This document shows, in pieces, positions 8,003 through 17,400 of a stretch of 64,000 nt of DNA. A model generated the notes under the pieces. The model saw only the letters and a list, made by a program, of their open reading frames with translations, did no database searches and was not told the origin of the DNA. Position 1 is the stretch's first letter; every line of letters begins with the position of its first letter. The position numbers and the translations under genes were made by a program. Source of the stretch: Thermoplasmata archaeon (GTDB lineage: Archaea; Thermoplasmatota; Thermoplasmata; Lutacidiplasmatales; UBA184); assembly GCA_027314165.1 (NCBI GenBank), contig DAHVCH010000009.1, positions 32,681 to 96,680 on the forward strand, in the 5' to 3' direction.

Positions 8003-9180
8003 GCGGCGGCCGTCGCGTGGCGGTCGTCGCGGGCGGCCTCTCGAACTTCGGAGTGCGCTCGGCGACGTGGAGCGAACTCGTCCAGGAGGCGGGGCACTCC
8101 GCCTTCGGAGCGATACGGAACTTCTCCCCGCAGGACGTGGACAGCCTCTTCGTCGGGGCGGCCCAACCCGAACGCCTCGCTTTCCAGTCCCACGTGGCGC
8201 CCATGGCCGCGGAGCTGCTGGGCTTTGAGCCGTCGAAGATCATCCAGCGCACCGAGCTCGCCTGCGCCAGCGGCCAGTCGGCCATCCGAAGCGCCTACGC
8301 GGCGATCTCCGCCGGTCTCTCCGACGTCGCCGCCGTCCTCGGGGTGGAGAAGATGAACCTCCCGTCGATGGCCGAGGCGAACACCTCCATGGCGGACGTC
8401 CTCGACCGGAGCTGGGACGGGGTCCACGGGGCGACCGCGCCCCCCTTCTTCGCCATGTGCGCCCAGCGGCACATGCTGGAGTACGGGACGACCGCCGAGC
8501 AGATGGCGATGGTCTCGGAGAAGAACCACCGCTTCGCCAACTCGAACCCGACCGCGCAGTTCTACTCGAAGACGTTCTCCCGGGAGAAGCTGCTGAAGCT
8601 TCCCATGGTCGCTCCGCCGTTGCGGCTGGGGGACTGCTCCTCGATGACCGACGGGGCTGCGGGCCTCCTCCTGGTCTCGGAGGAGCTCGCGCGGAAGTAC
8701 ACCGACACTCCCGTGTGGGTCCGGGGTACCGGGCAGCACAGCCACTTCCACAACCTCTCGGGAGCGGGATCGCTCTCCTCCTGGCCCGGCCTGCGGGCCG
8801 CCGCGCAGGAGGCGTTCCGGAGCGCCCGGATGGAGCCGAAGGACATCGACCTGGCCGAGGTGCACGACTGCTTCACCATCAGCGAGATCCTCGAGTACGA
8901 GGAGATCGGCTTCTGCCCGAAGGGGAAGGGCGGCCAGTTCGTCGCGGACGGGAGGAGCGACCTCGGGGGCGAGGTCGTCGTGAACCCTCGCGGGGGGCTC
9001 CTGGGATGCGGCCACCCTCTCGGGGCGACCGGCGTGGCCCAGGCCGTGGAGGTCCTCCAACAGCTCCAGGCGACCGTCCCTGCCGCCCGGGCCGTCAAGG
9101 GGGCCGAGCGCGCCCTCGTGCACAACCTCTCGGGAAGCGCCAACGTCCACTCGCTCATGATCTACGCTCGCGAGAACTAG
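7999..9180 (+). CDS. SCP-x-type thiolase (acetyl-CoA acetyltransferase)
   Basis: Archaeal thiolase of the sterol-carrier-protein-x branch (393 aa), which in many archaea makes acetoacetyl-CoA for the mevalonate pathway in a complex with a DUF35 protein and HMG-CoA synthase. The nucleophile region is ELACASGQSAIRSAY, followed by EVHDCFTISEILEYEE and the C-terminal active-site signature NPRGGLLGCGHPLGATG, so all catalytic residues are present. Its ATG overlaps the stop of the dehydrogenase, which places it firmly in the 2-oxoacid operon. Its partner DUF35 gene follows after 64 nt of purine-rich repeats (GGACAGGGCAGG-like). HMG-CoA synthase itself is not in the window. Confidence 0.92.
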   Translation: MSGGRRVAVVAGGLSNFGVRSATWSELVQEAGHSAFGAIRNFSPQDVDSLFVGAAQPERLAFQSHVAPMAAELLGFEPSKIIQRTELACASGQSAIRSAYAAISAGLSDVAAVLGVEKMNLPSMAEANTSMADVLDRSWDGVHGATAPPFFAMCAQRHMLEYGTTAEQMAMVSEKNHRFANSNPTAQFYSKTFSREKLLKLPMVAPPLRLGDCSSMTDGAAGLLLVSEELARKYTDTPVWVRGTGQHSHFHNLSGAGSLSSWPGLRAAAQEAFRSARMEPKDIDLAEVHDCFTISEILEYEEIGFCPKGKGGQFVADGRSDLGGEVVVNPRGGLLGCGHPLGATGVAQAVEVLQQLQATVPAARAVKGAERALVHNLSGSANVHSLMIYAREN

Positions 9181-9244
9181 GACGAGAGGCAAGGGTCGGA
9201 GCCGGACAAGGTAGGACAGGGCAGGGCAAGGCAGGGACAGGACC

Positions 9245-9808
9245 ATGAGCACACCGAGCGAAGCCAACACCGCGACCACGACCCCCGGACCTGCCGCTTC
9301 CGGGTCCACGACCCGCCCGAGCTCCGAGGCCCAGTCCGCGGACCGACCGCCCCGGAGGACGGACCCGGTGCCCAACCCTCTGCCCTACCTGCTCGACTTC
9401 TATCCCCAGGAGGACCCGAAGTTCACACGGATCGCCCCGTTCTTCGTCGCGCTCCGCAAGGGATCGTTCACGACGACCCGGTGCGACGAGGATGGGAGCC
9501 TCCACTGGCCTCCACGGGTCGCCTGCCCGAAGTGCCGAGGGGAGAAGCTCTCCTGGGTGGAGCTGCCGAAGCGGGGGACCGTCTACGCCTTCAGCGCCGT
9601 CCTGGGGGGCGCCCCGCTGGGCATGGAAGAGGACGTCCCGTTCGTGGTCGGGCTCATCGACCTCCAGGGCGCGGAGCTTCGTCTCTTCTCCCGGATCGCT
9701 CACACGAAGCACGAGGACTGCAGGATCGGCATGGAGGTCGAGCTGGAGACCTTCGACCTTCCGGATGGCCGGGTGTTCTTCCGGTTCCGGCCCTCGGCCC
9801 CAAGGTGA
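9245..9808 (+). CDS. DUF35 zinc-ribbon/OB-fold protein, thiolase partner
   Basis: DUF35 proteins (zinc ribbon plus OB fold) bridge thiolase and HMG-CoA synthase in archaea and pass acetoacetyl-CoA between them. The ribbon part shows CDEDGSLHWPPRVACPKC, with the CxxC knuckle intact, but the first knuckle has only one Cys instead of two, so zinc binding may be weakened or lost. The OB-fold part follows with GTVYAFSAVLGG and PFVVGLIDLQGAELRLFSR. An Ala/Thr/Pro-rich leader of about 45 residues precedes the domain; a start further in is possible. Last gene of the operon that begins at 3667. Confidence 0.88.
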   Translation: MSTPSEANTATTTPGPAASGSTTRPSSEAQSADRPPRRTDPVPNPLPYLLDFYPQEDPKFTRIAPFFVALRKGSFTTTRCDEDGSLHWPPRVACPKCRGEKLSWVELPKRGTVYAFSAVLGGAPLGMEEDVPFVVGLIDLQGAELRLFSRIAHTKHEDCRIGMEVELETFDLPDGRVFFRFRPSAPR

Positions 9809-9901
9809 CCGCAGGGCTGCCGTCCGCGCCGCGGACCTCCCGCCGCCCTCGCGACCCGCGGACGACTGAGAGGTTATGCGCTCGTCCATGTCAAGACGGG
9901 G

Positions 9902-11320
9902 ATGTCTATTCCCCTGGCGGGCGAGGGCGGAGCGGCCCCGGGCCCGAGCCCCGCCCCTCCTAAGGCTCCCGACATACCCGTGGGTAGGTCGGCGGGGGCA
10001 CGTCCCCTCGAGGTGTTGCGGCATCCTCTCGCGGCCTTCGGCGATTTCGACCGGCGGGTGTACCTCATCGGCGTCGCGTCGTTCGTGCGGTCGTCGGGAC
10101 GGAGCGCGAGCTGGCTCTTCCTTCCGCTCCTGCTCTACGCCGGCTACGGGCTCTCCTACTTCGAGATCGGGCTACTCACCGCCGCCATCGTGCCGGTCGC
10201 CATCGCGGCGAACTGGCTCGGCGGCGCCCTCGCCGACCGGTGGGGCCGACGGTGGATCTCCACGGCCCCGTCCTTCTTGGCCGCGGCCACCTTCGTGGTC
10301 CTCTTCCTGGACTGGCACTCCGGACTTCCCGGGCTGATGTTGCTCTGGGGGCTGATCAGTCTCGCGATGAACTTCCAGGGCCCGGCGCAGAACGCCGTGA
10401 TCGGGGACGTGACCCGGCCGGAGCAGGCGGTCCGCGGGTTCAGCTTCCAGCGGGTGCTCTCCAACGCCGGCTTCGCGCTCTCTCCCGCGGTGGGAGGGCT
10501 TCTGGCGGCGGACTACGGCCTCTCGATCATCTTCCTGATGGCCGCGGCCGCCTCGTTGGGGGAGGGCCTCCTGCTCCTCATCTTCCTGCGCGAGAGCCGG
10601 CCGAGCTCGAGCGCGACCCCGGCCGCGTACGGACCCACCCCTCCGAAGACCCGGGGAGAGTGGCGCAAGCGGATGACCGAGCCCTTCGGGGACCGTGCGT
10701 TGGTGCTCTTCGGGTTCATGGGGTTCCTGCTCACCCTCGCAACCCAGCAGTTCGGAACGGGGCTCTCGCTCTTCCTTCGGGGCTCCCAAGGTCTTCCCTA
10801 CTCGGAGATCGGCCTCGTCTACTCGCTGAACGGGGTGCTCGTCGTGCTCCTCCAGCTGCCGATCTCGCTGCTCCTGCGTTCCCGTCCCCTGGGGTGGCTC
10901 GCAGTGGGCTCGCTGTTCTACGGCGCGGCGTTCCTGATATTCGACATCGCTCCCGGATTCATGGTCGACCTTGGGGCGATGACGGTCCTCACGATGGGAG
11001 AGGACGTCGTGAGCCCGCTGCAGAACTCCGTCGTCTCGGGGATGGGAGGGTCCCGCCGACGGGGGGGCTACTTCGGGGTCTACAACGTCTTCACGCAGAG
11101 CGCAAGAGCTGTGGCGCCGCCTGTGGGAACCCTCCTCCTCGCCGCGGGAGGGAACGCCCTCTGGGGCTTCGCCTCGACGATGACGCTCCTCGTCGCCACG
11201 GGGTACCTCTGGCTGGAGCGCTCCTCGATCCTGGGGCGGTCGGGTCCGACCCCGCCTCCCTCCCCGTCCCCCGACGCGTCCTCGCAGAGCGCTCGGGCCG
11301 GCCCGGCGCCCACCGAGTAG
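9902..11320 (+). CDS. MFS transporter, about 12 TM
   Basis: Major facilitator superfamily permease (472 aa) in the cytoplasmic membrane; the substrate is unknown. Hydrophobic segments run from about residue 50 to 440. The loop between helices 2 and 3 reads NWLGGALADRWGRRW, the classic MFS G-x3-D-R-x-G-R-R motif. Helices around NFQGPAQNAVIGDV and VSPLQNSVVSGMGG repeat the pattern in the second half. The N-terminal 40 and C-terminal 30 residues are Pro/Ser-rich and probably cytoplasmic tails. The start at 9902 is the first ATG in frame after the operon; no ribosome binding site decides it. It converges with the next gene, with only 8 nt between stops. Confidence 0.88.
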   Translation: MSIPLAGEGGAAPGPSPAPPKAPDIPVGRSAGARPLEVLRHPLAAFGDFDRRVYLIGVASFVRSSGRSASWLFLPLLLYAGYGLSYFEIGLLTAAIVPVAIAANWLGGALADRWGRRWISTAPSFLAAATFVVLFLDWHSGLPGLMLLWGLISLAMNFQGPAQNAVIGDVTRPEQAVRGFSFQRVLSNAGFALSPAVGGLLAADYGLSIIFLMAAAASLGEGLLLLIFLRESRPSSSATPAAYGPTPPKTRGEWRKRMTEPFGDRALVLFGFMGFLLTLATQQFGTGLSLFLRGSQGLPYSEIGLVYSLNGVLVVLLQLPISLLLRSRPLGWLAVGSLFYGAAFLIFDIAPGFMVDLGAMTVLTMGEDVVSPLQNSVVSGMGGSRRRGGYFGVYNVFTQSARAVAPPVGTLLLAAGGNALWGFASTMTLLVATGYLWLERSSILGRSGPTPPPSPSPDASSQSARAGPAPTE

Positions 11321-11328
11321 CTTCGCCC

Positions 11329-11853
11329 TCAGCGGCGATCGTCCTCGCTCGCCTCTCGGATCTCTTGGGCCTCGAGCGAGGACGCGTCATGGTCCAGCTC
11401 GCCGATCGGCCGGTGGACATTCAGGGGTGCTCCTCCCCTCGTGGGTGTCCCGGGCTTCGGACCGGGTCGTCGGGGCCGCCGTCGGCGCAGGTAGACCAGC
11501 AGCACCAACGTGAGGCAGAGGTAGAGGAGCAAGGCTCCGACGATGAGCAAGGCCTCCGACGTCATGCCGAACGGCGGTGGAGGCGGGCTGGTGTACTGCG
11601 CCGGCGCCGGGAGCGCCGAGGCGGAGGTGGGGGACCCCCCGGCGACGGAGGTGACGATGAGCGCCACCATCCCCGCTCCGAGCAGGGCGGGGATCAAGGT
11701 CGACGCATTTGGCCGGCCTGCCTCTCGGGAACGGACGGCGGGGGGCACACCTCCCCGATGCTCCTCCCCATCAAGGTCTATGGCCCCGGTGTCACGGGGG
11801 GTCTCGCTGTCCTCTTTCGGGGCTCTTTCGGGGCTCTTTCGGAGTTCACTCAA
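11329..11853 (-). CDS. Two-TM membrane protein, 174 aa
   Basis: Unknown family. A charged, Pro-rich N-terminus of about 50 residues is followed by a hydrophobic segment LIPALLGAGMVALIVTSVAGG and, after a short Pro-rich loop, a second one ALLIVGALLLYLCLTLVLLVYL. An arginine cluster RRRRPRRPG and a hydrophilic tail come next. This suggests a hairpin membrane protein with both ends in the cytoplasm. The start in the ORF track is TTG at 11853 and is uncertain, because no ATG occurs before the first TM. The N-terminus contains three tandem TCTTTCGG units at DNA level (11813-11843). Confidence 0.6.
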   Translation of the reverse strand: MSELRKSPERAPKEDSETPRDTGAIDLDGEEHRGGVPPAVRSREAGRPNASTLIPALLGAGMVALIVTSVAGGSPTSASALPAPAQYTSPPPPPFGMTSEALLIVGALLLYLCLTLVLLVYLRRRRPRRPGPKPGTPTRGGAPLNVHRPIGELDHDASSLEAQEIREASEDDRR

Positions 11854-12032
11854 GCGCCTATCCTTGGGTTCGCGTGGTCCGTTCTACGGTGCCGTGCGGG
11901 CTCCTGCGACGGCATGCTAGGGTCTCACTAGCCGTCCAATTCGACCCCCCCTCATTCGGACAGCCGTTGAAGAGGGGGGTTGGGGGTGGAGGGGTCAACA
12001 GGCCGCGAGAACCGCGGCCAGGGAAAGAACAC

Positions 12033-13550
12033 ATGACAACGAGAGCGAGACTGAACCGCGGAACTTGGTTGGCCATCTTCGGGGTCCTGGCCTTCGGGCT
12101 CATGATGCCCGTCGCCGCCGCCACCCCGGCACCGGCCTTCCACCAGCCGAACCCGAACAATCCTCCCCAGGTGTGGGCGTGGGGCGCCACGTTCGTCAAG
12201 AATGGACAAGGCACGCTCTCCGGTAACGCCTCGGGCCCCGGCGGGGCGTCCTCGTGGAGCCTCACGTACACCATCCACGCCTTCCTGTCGTGGAACGTCA
12301 TCCTCACCCAGACGAACACCTCGACGACCTCCTTCTCCCTCCAGGGTCAGCGCGTCATGGCCGCGAGCTACTTCCTCTCGGCCTCCGGCAGCAACGGCCC
12401 GGAGAGCGCCCAGCTCAACGTGACCGCGCAGGGATGGGAGACCGACAACGGGTTCGCGAACTTCACGACGACCGGCACCGTCCTGCTGAACGGCACCACC
12501 CCGGTGGCGGCGCTCGCGGTCGAGAACTCCAACGGCAACACCGCGGGTAATTTCACCGCGATCTCCACCGCCCAGCTCTCCGGTCCCCAGTCGGGCTCCT
12601 TCAGCGGCTACGCGTCCGCGGCGGCCGAGGCCCAGGCGTCCATCGCCTTCCAGCCTCCGCTCGGGCTCTTCCCGCTGAACGTCACCTCCGGCGCGTGGTG
12701 GACCTCGACGAGCAACTACACCGCCCAGGGCACCTACTCCGTCGCCTGCCACTACGGCTACTCGGCCTCGGGGGCCGGGGGCACGAGCGGCGCGGGCGGC
12801 AACTGCGGGTCGAGCGGCAGCGCTTCGGGCTCGGGCCCCGTCACCGTCTACGGCGCGGACCACGACCTGGACACCGGCTTCCCCGGCCAGATCTTCCACA
12901 AGGTGACCCTCGGGTTCTCGGCGGGCTTCCGGTTCGATCTGCGCGACGGGCTCCTGTTCGTCCCGTCCCAGGCGAACCTCTACGCCTCCGCGACCGGACC
13001 CGCGGGAGGCTCCACCGGGGCCCCGACGGACGGAGCTCAGGTCAGCCTGAACTACCTCGACGTGAGCGCCCACTCGACCCACGCACCCGTCGTCGCGACG
13101 AACGCCCAGTTCTCGCCGCGCGTCGCGGCGACGATGGGCGTCGGGCTGCTCGCCCCCTCCGGGTCGTTCGGCGCGCTCGCGTCCCCCTCGGCGGTCTCCG
13201 CCCCCGCGGGGCTCTCGGCCTACTCGGTCCAGGCCCAGCCGGAGTCGCCCTCCCAGGCCCAGTCGAACAACGCCTGCCTCCTCTCGGGCTGCGCGGTGGC
13301 CGGCAAGAGCGGGATCTTCTCGCCCTTGATGGCCCTCCTCGTGGTCGGGGCTGCGGTGGCGGTCGTGGTCGGCGCGGTCATGGTCGAGCGCTCCCGGCGC
13401 CCGAAGATGCCCCTGGGCAGCTACAGCTCGCGCCCCCCCGCCGCCTTCCTCCTGCACAACGGCCAGGGGACCGGAGCCCCGGCGGGCTCCCCCACGTCGC
13501 CCTCCCCACGCCCTGCCGGTCGGCAGGTCCCGGCAGAGTACCAGTACTGA
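12033..13550 (+). CDS. Secreted, C-terminally anchored surface protein, 505 aa
   Basis: Cell-surface protein of unknown function. The N-terminus MTTRARLNRGTWLAIFGVLAFGLMM is a signal peptide with cleavage likely after a VAAATPAPA stretch. The mature part is Ser/Thr/Gly/Ala-rich, beta-strand-like, with many Asn-X-Ser/Thr sequons (NTST, NVT, NFT, NGT, NYT), candidates for AglB glycosylation. Four cysteines occur in two patches (ACHYGY...GNCGS, and NACLLSGCAV near the end). A C-terminal transmembrane segment LMALLVVGAAVAVVVGAVMV is followed by a basic RSRRPK and a Pro-rich cytoplasmic tail. The ORF track start at 11709 is a shadow extension; the ATG at 12033 begins the signal peptide. Confidence 0.82.
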   Translation: MTTRARLNRGTWLAIFGVLAFGLMMPVAAATPAPAFHQPNPNNPPQVWAWGATFVKNGQGTLSGNASGPGGASSWSLTYTIHAFLSWNVILTQTNTSTTSFSLQGQRVMAASYFLSASGSNGPESAQLNVTAQGWETDNGFANFTTTGTVLLNGTTPVAALAVENSNGNTAGNFTAISTAQLSGPQSGSFSGYASAAAEAQASIAFQPPLGLFPLNVTSGAWWTSTSNYTAQGTYSVACHYGYSASGAGGTSGAGGNCGSSGSASGSGPVTVYGADHDLDTGFPGQIFHKVTLGFSAGFRFDLRDGLLFVPSQANLYASATGPAGGSTGAPTDGAQVSLNYLDVSAHSTHAPVVATNAQFSPRVAATMGVGLLAPSGSFGALASPSAVSAPAGLSAYSVQAQPESPSQAQSNNACLLSGCAVAGKSGIFSPLMALLVVGAAVAVVVGAVMVERSRRPKMPLGSYSSRPPAAFLLHNGQGTGAPAGSPTSPSPRPAGRQVPAEYQY

Positions 13551-13586
13551 GAGGTCGGTAGGAGAGCTGCAGCACGCCATCGTCCA

Positions 13587-13620
13587 GCGGGACCCGGGCG
13601 AGAAACCGCCCGGGCCCCGC
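13587..13620 (+). terminator. Strong hairpin after the surface protein gene
   Basis: GCGGG-A-CCCGGGCG pairs with CGCCCGGG-C-CCCGC around a six-base loop, 13 bp with one mismatch, 37 nt after the stop at 13550. There is no T tract, so it may act as a 3-prime-end stabiliser rather than an intrinsic terminator. Confidence 0.5.
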
Positions 13621-13655
13621 GAACCTCTTCCCCCCTAGGGGGCCTATTCCTCCCT

Positions 13656-14285
13656 GTGGTCGGACGGGGGGAGAGCTCGGCGTCGGACCTCGCCGGCCTC
13701 TTCGGACCCGAGCTTCGCGTTCGGCGCGCCTCCCCTTTCTCCCACGTGAGCGAGGCGGTGCCCCCGCTCCGCCCGGGAGGCTCCCGGCAGCTGGTCACGA
13801 CGAAAGCGGGGAGACCCCTCCTCGACGTGCAGGTCCCCCCGGAACTGGTCGTCTCCCGCCCTCCGATCGGCTCGCAGGATGACCTCCGGAGGACGCCGAT
13901 CCTCCTCTTCGACATGGATGGCCGCCTTCGGGCGCGCCTCCTGCTCGTCCGGGGGTTCCCCGCGCCGTTCGTCGAGCTCGAGGCGCCCGAGGGGGTTCCT
14001 CTGGGACGGATCGATGGGCAACCGACCTCGCGAGGGACGGAGTACGGGTTCCATTCCGCCGGGCGCCTGCTCCTGGCGACCTTGGTGAGCCCGAGCTGGC
14101 CGTTCGGTGGGGAGCTGCGGCACCCGGAAGGGAAGGCCCTCGCCAGCGTCACCCTGCTGCGCTCGACGCTGCGGATGACCTACCGGGTGGTCCGGAGGGA
14201 GGCGCGGTTCGACCCGATGTTCCCTCTGGGCCTCGCCGTCCTCCTGGGGCTCGAGATGGCCCACGGGAAGGGCCGCTTCATGTAG
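13656..14285 (+). CDS. Hypothetical protein, possibly LURP-one/scramblase-like beta barrel
   Basis: No firm family. The 209-aa protein has a run of beta strands (TPILLFDMDGRLRARLLLVRG, PFVELEAPEGVPLGRIDGQ, GRLLLATLVSPSWPF), then a basic strand TLRMTYRVVRREARFDP. It ends with a hydrophobic helix MFPLGLAVLLGLEMAHG. A strand-rich barrel capped by a buried C-terminal helix is the layout of LURP-one/phospholipid-scramblase-like (Tubby C-terminal) proteins, which is an inference from pattern only. The start is uncertain: GTG at 13656, or GTG at 13746 (179 aa). It lies alone between the surface protein and aglB. Confidence 0.5.
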   Translation: MVGRGESSASDLAGLFGPELRVRRASPFSHVSEAVPPLRPGGSRQLVTTKAGRPLLDVQVPPELVVSRPPIGSQDDLRRTPILLFDMDGRLRARLLLVRGFPAPFVELEAPEGVPLGRIDGQPTSRGTEYGFHSAGRLLLATLVSPSWPFGGELRHPEGKALASVTLLRSTLRMTYRVVRREARFDPMFPLGLAVLLGLEMAHGKGRFM

Positions 14286-14356
14286 GTCGATGAGGGGGGT
14301 GGGTGGTCCCGGGGGGGCTCGGGCTGGGTTTTCTATCGGCGTTCCTCCTCTAAGGC

Positions 14357-14365
14357 TTAAATAAT
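14357..14365 (+). promoter_or_regulatory. TATA box of the aglB operon
   Basis: TTAAATAAT lies 50-55 nt upstream of the aglB ATG, implying a leader of about 25 nt. This is the most A/T-rich site in the 14286-14412 gap, which otherwise holds only G-runs. Confidence 0.6.
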
Positions 14366-14412
14366 ACCCTGAGGGTCGGCGCGCCCGCTCGCATAGGGGA
14401 CCTCAGGTACAC

Positions 14413-17400
14413 ATGGCCGACGCCGAAGAAACGGTCGTGGGGGGACAGCCAGGGTGGTGGCGCCGCCACGGCCTCGCGGTTGCGATCCTCCTCCTCGCCG
14501 CGTCGATCTCGTTCATCATCCGGGTCATCTACGCCTACCAGCTCATCGACCTCTGCAACATCGCCTACTGTTACGCAGGCGGCTCGGACTCGTTCTACCA
14601 CTCGCGGGTGATGGAGTGGATCATCAGCACGCACACGAACCTCATCCACGACCCCGAGCTCAACTACCCTATCGGGTCGGTCAACCCCCGTGAGCCGCTC
14701 TTCGACTGGATGAACGCCATCCTGGGGATCATCTTCGCCCCGTTCTTCGGCGGGAACCCGGTCCGCGCGGGCATGTGGGTCCTCGAGATGCAGCCCCCGT
14801 TCTGGGCGGCGGTCGGCGTCTTCCCGGTCTACCTCATCGGGAAGGAGGTGAGCTCCCGGCGGATGGGGCTCATGGCGGCGCTCCTCTACCCCCTCGTCGT
14901 CGGCAACATCCAGAGCACGGTCGCGACGTACGCCAACTACCTGCCGTTCTACACCTTCTTCGTCCTGCTTTCGGCCTACTGCTACCTGCACACCGTGCGG
15001 TTGTCCGGCACCCGTCGCTGGGTCGAATCCTACCGCTCGCCCAGGGCCATCTGGGAGGGCGTGAAGCAGTTCGCACGGACCGAGGAGCCATCGGTGAAGT
15101 GGGCCGTGATGGCCGGGGTCTCGCTCGGGGCGACGATGTTCGCCTGGCAGGGGTACACCTACGTCATCACGATCATCATGGTCTTCCTCGTGATCACGCT
15201 CCTGGTCGAGCGCATCCGAAAGCACGACTCCTTCGGCGCCTACCTGGTGACGCTGCTGTCCGGGACCCTGGGGTTCCTGATGGCCATGCCCTACTACTGG
15301 GTCCAGGGGGAGTTCGGTTACTGGTTCACCGTCCCTCTCCTGCTCTTCTTCGGGGGCTTGCTCGCGCTCCTCCCGTTCGTCCTGCTGCGCGATAGCCCGT
15401 GGGTCATCAGCGTCCCCGCGCTCGTGGGGAGCGTTGGCGCGGCGGCCGGGGCGCTCTACCTGTACAATCCCTCGTACTTCGACGCCGTGGTGACGGGCCA
15501 GGGCTACTTCGTCAAGAACCTCATCTTCTCCACCGTCGCCGAGGCCCAGGCGCCGAGCTTCGACGCGCTCATCGTGAGCTACGGGATCGGAACGTTCCTG
15601 CTCACCTTCGTCGGGCTTGCGCTCTTCGTCGCCTACCTCTTCGTCTACCGCTTCCGGCGGGAACACATCTTCATGGTCGTCCTCGGCCTCATCGGGATCT
15701 ACCTCCCGATCTCGGCGGCGAAGTTCTTCCTACTGGGCTCCCCGGTCTTCGTCCTCCTCCCGGCCGAGGCCCTCCTGATCGGGCTCGACCGGATCGGCGC
15801 CTACCCCCAGCTCCGCCACAACCTCTCCTCGCTCTCGGAGCGGGGTGGGGGTCGGTTCCTCGCCCTGCGCCGGTCCATCAAGCTCCGCCACATGGTCCTG
15901 GGCCTCATCGTCGTCCTCGTCGTCATGCCCAACGTCTCCTGGGCGGTGGACGCGGGAATCCCCTACAACGTCCAGGGGCAGTACAGCCAGCAGATCTACG
16001 CCTCCCTCCCCACCGTCCTGCAGACCAGCCCCTCCAACGCCTCGTCGTTCTACCTCGGCATCGCCGGGATCCAGACCGACACCCCCCAGCAGTACGATGA
16101 GAGCGGGTACAGCTGGCTATCCACGCAGGACACGTTCGAAGCGCCCGAACATCGGCCGGCGTTCATCAGTTGGTGGGACTACGGGTTCCAGGCCATCGAC
16201 CAGGGGCAGCACCCCAGCGTCGCCGACAACTTCCAGGAGGGCATCGACCCCGCAGGGAACTTCCTGCTCGCCCAGAACGAGTCGCTCGCCATCGCCTACA
16301 TGGCCGCGGACCTCCTCGAGGCCCAGCACGTCGCACCGGCGAGCGCGATCCTGAACCCGTCCGGCTGCTCGACCGGGACCCTCTACGGGGGGCTGCGGAA
16401 CGACGGCGTCAACACGACCCAGCTCTACAGCTACCTGGTCAACACGTCCCAGGACGTGAAGCTCGTGGAGAACAACCCGGGCTTGTACGGACCGAAGGAC
16501 AACAGCAACCTGGACTCGCTGAACGCGATGTACGACGCGGTGAGCTACCTCATCGCCTCCTCGATGTCGGAGAACAAGGTCGTCCAGGTCTACCAGGACG
16601 TCCAGGCCTGCACCGGCTGGTCCATCCGCTACGCGATGGCCGACACCCGTCTGTTCCCCACGAGCGGTTCGAACACGGGGATCTACTACGCTCCGGTTGA
16701 CCTGACCGACGGGATCATCGGCCCCGGCGGGATCCCTACGTCCTACTTCACCGTCACCGTGACCGGGAGCGACGGCCAGACCTACCCGCTGGGCCAGGTC
16801 CCCCAGGGCGTGCAGACGGTCTCTTCGAACATCAACTATCTCCCGGCCTTCTACAACTCGATGATCTACAAGATCGAGGCGGGGTACAACGGCAGCCAGG
16901 TGGGCGCCGGCAACGGTATCCCCGGCCTCACGCTCTCCAACAGCAACCCCGAGCCCGGCTGGATGATGCAGCACTTCGTGATGGGGTACCGGACGGCCTA
17001 CTACTGTCCCTACACGAACTACCAGGCCCACCCCAACTGCTTCTCCGCGGTGAACCTGAACGTCGCGCAGACCCACCAGACGCAGAGCCAGGGGACCTCG
17101 GACCTCTCGCCGTCGACGTACTTCTCCAACGGCGGGGAGACGATCATGGAGTACTACGCCGGGGCGAGCATCCAGGGCAAGGTCACCATGCCCAACGGGG
17201 CCCCCGTCCCGGGGATCCGCATGACGGTCGACGACTCCTGGGGCTACCCGCACATGACGACGGTGACGAACAGCCATGGGGACTTCACGCTCCTGGCGCC
17301 TCCCGGCAACGACTCGATCTACGCGAGCTACGGGACGGTGACCCCGCTCACCCAGGTCGGGGTGACCCAGGTCGACCAGTACAACCTCACGGTCCGGCCC

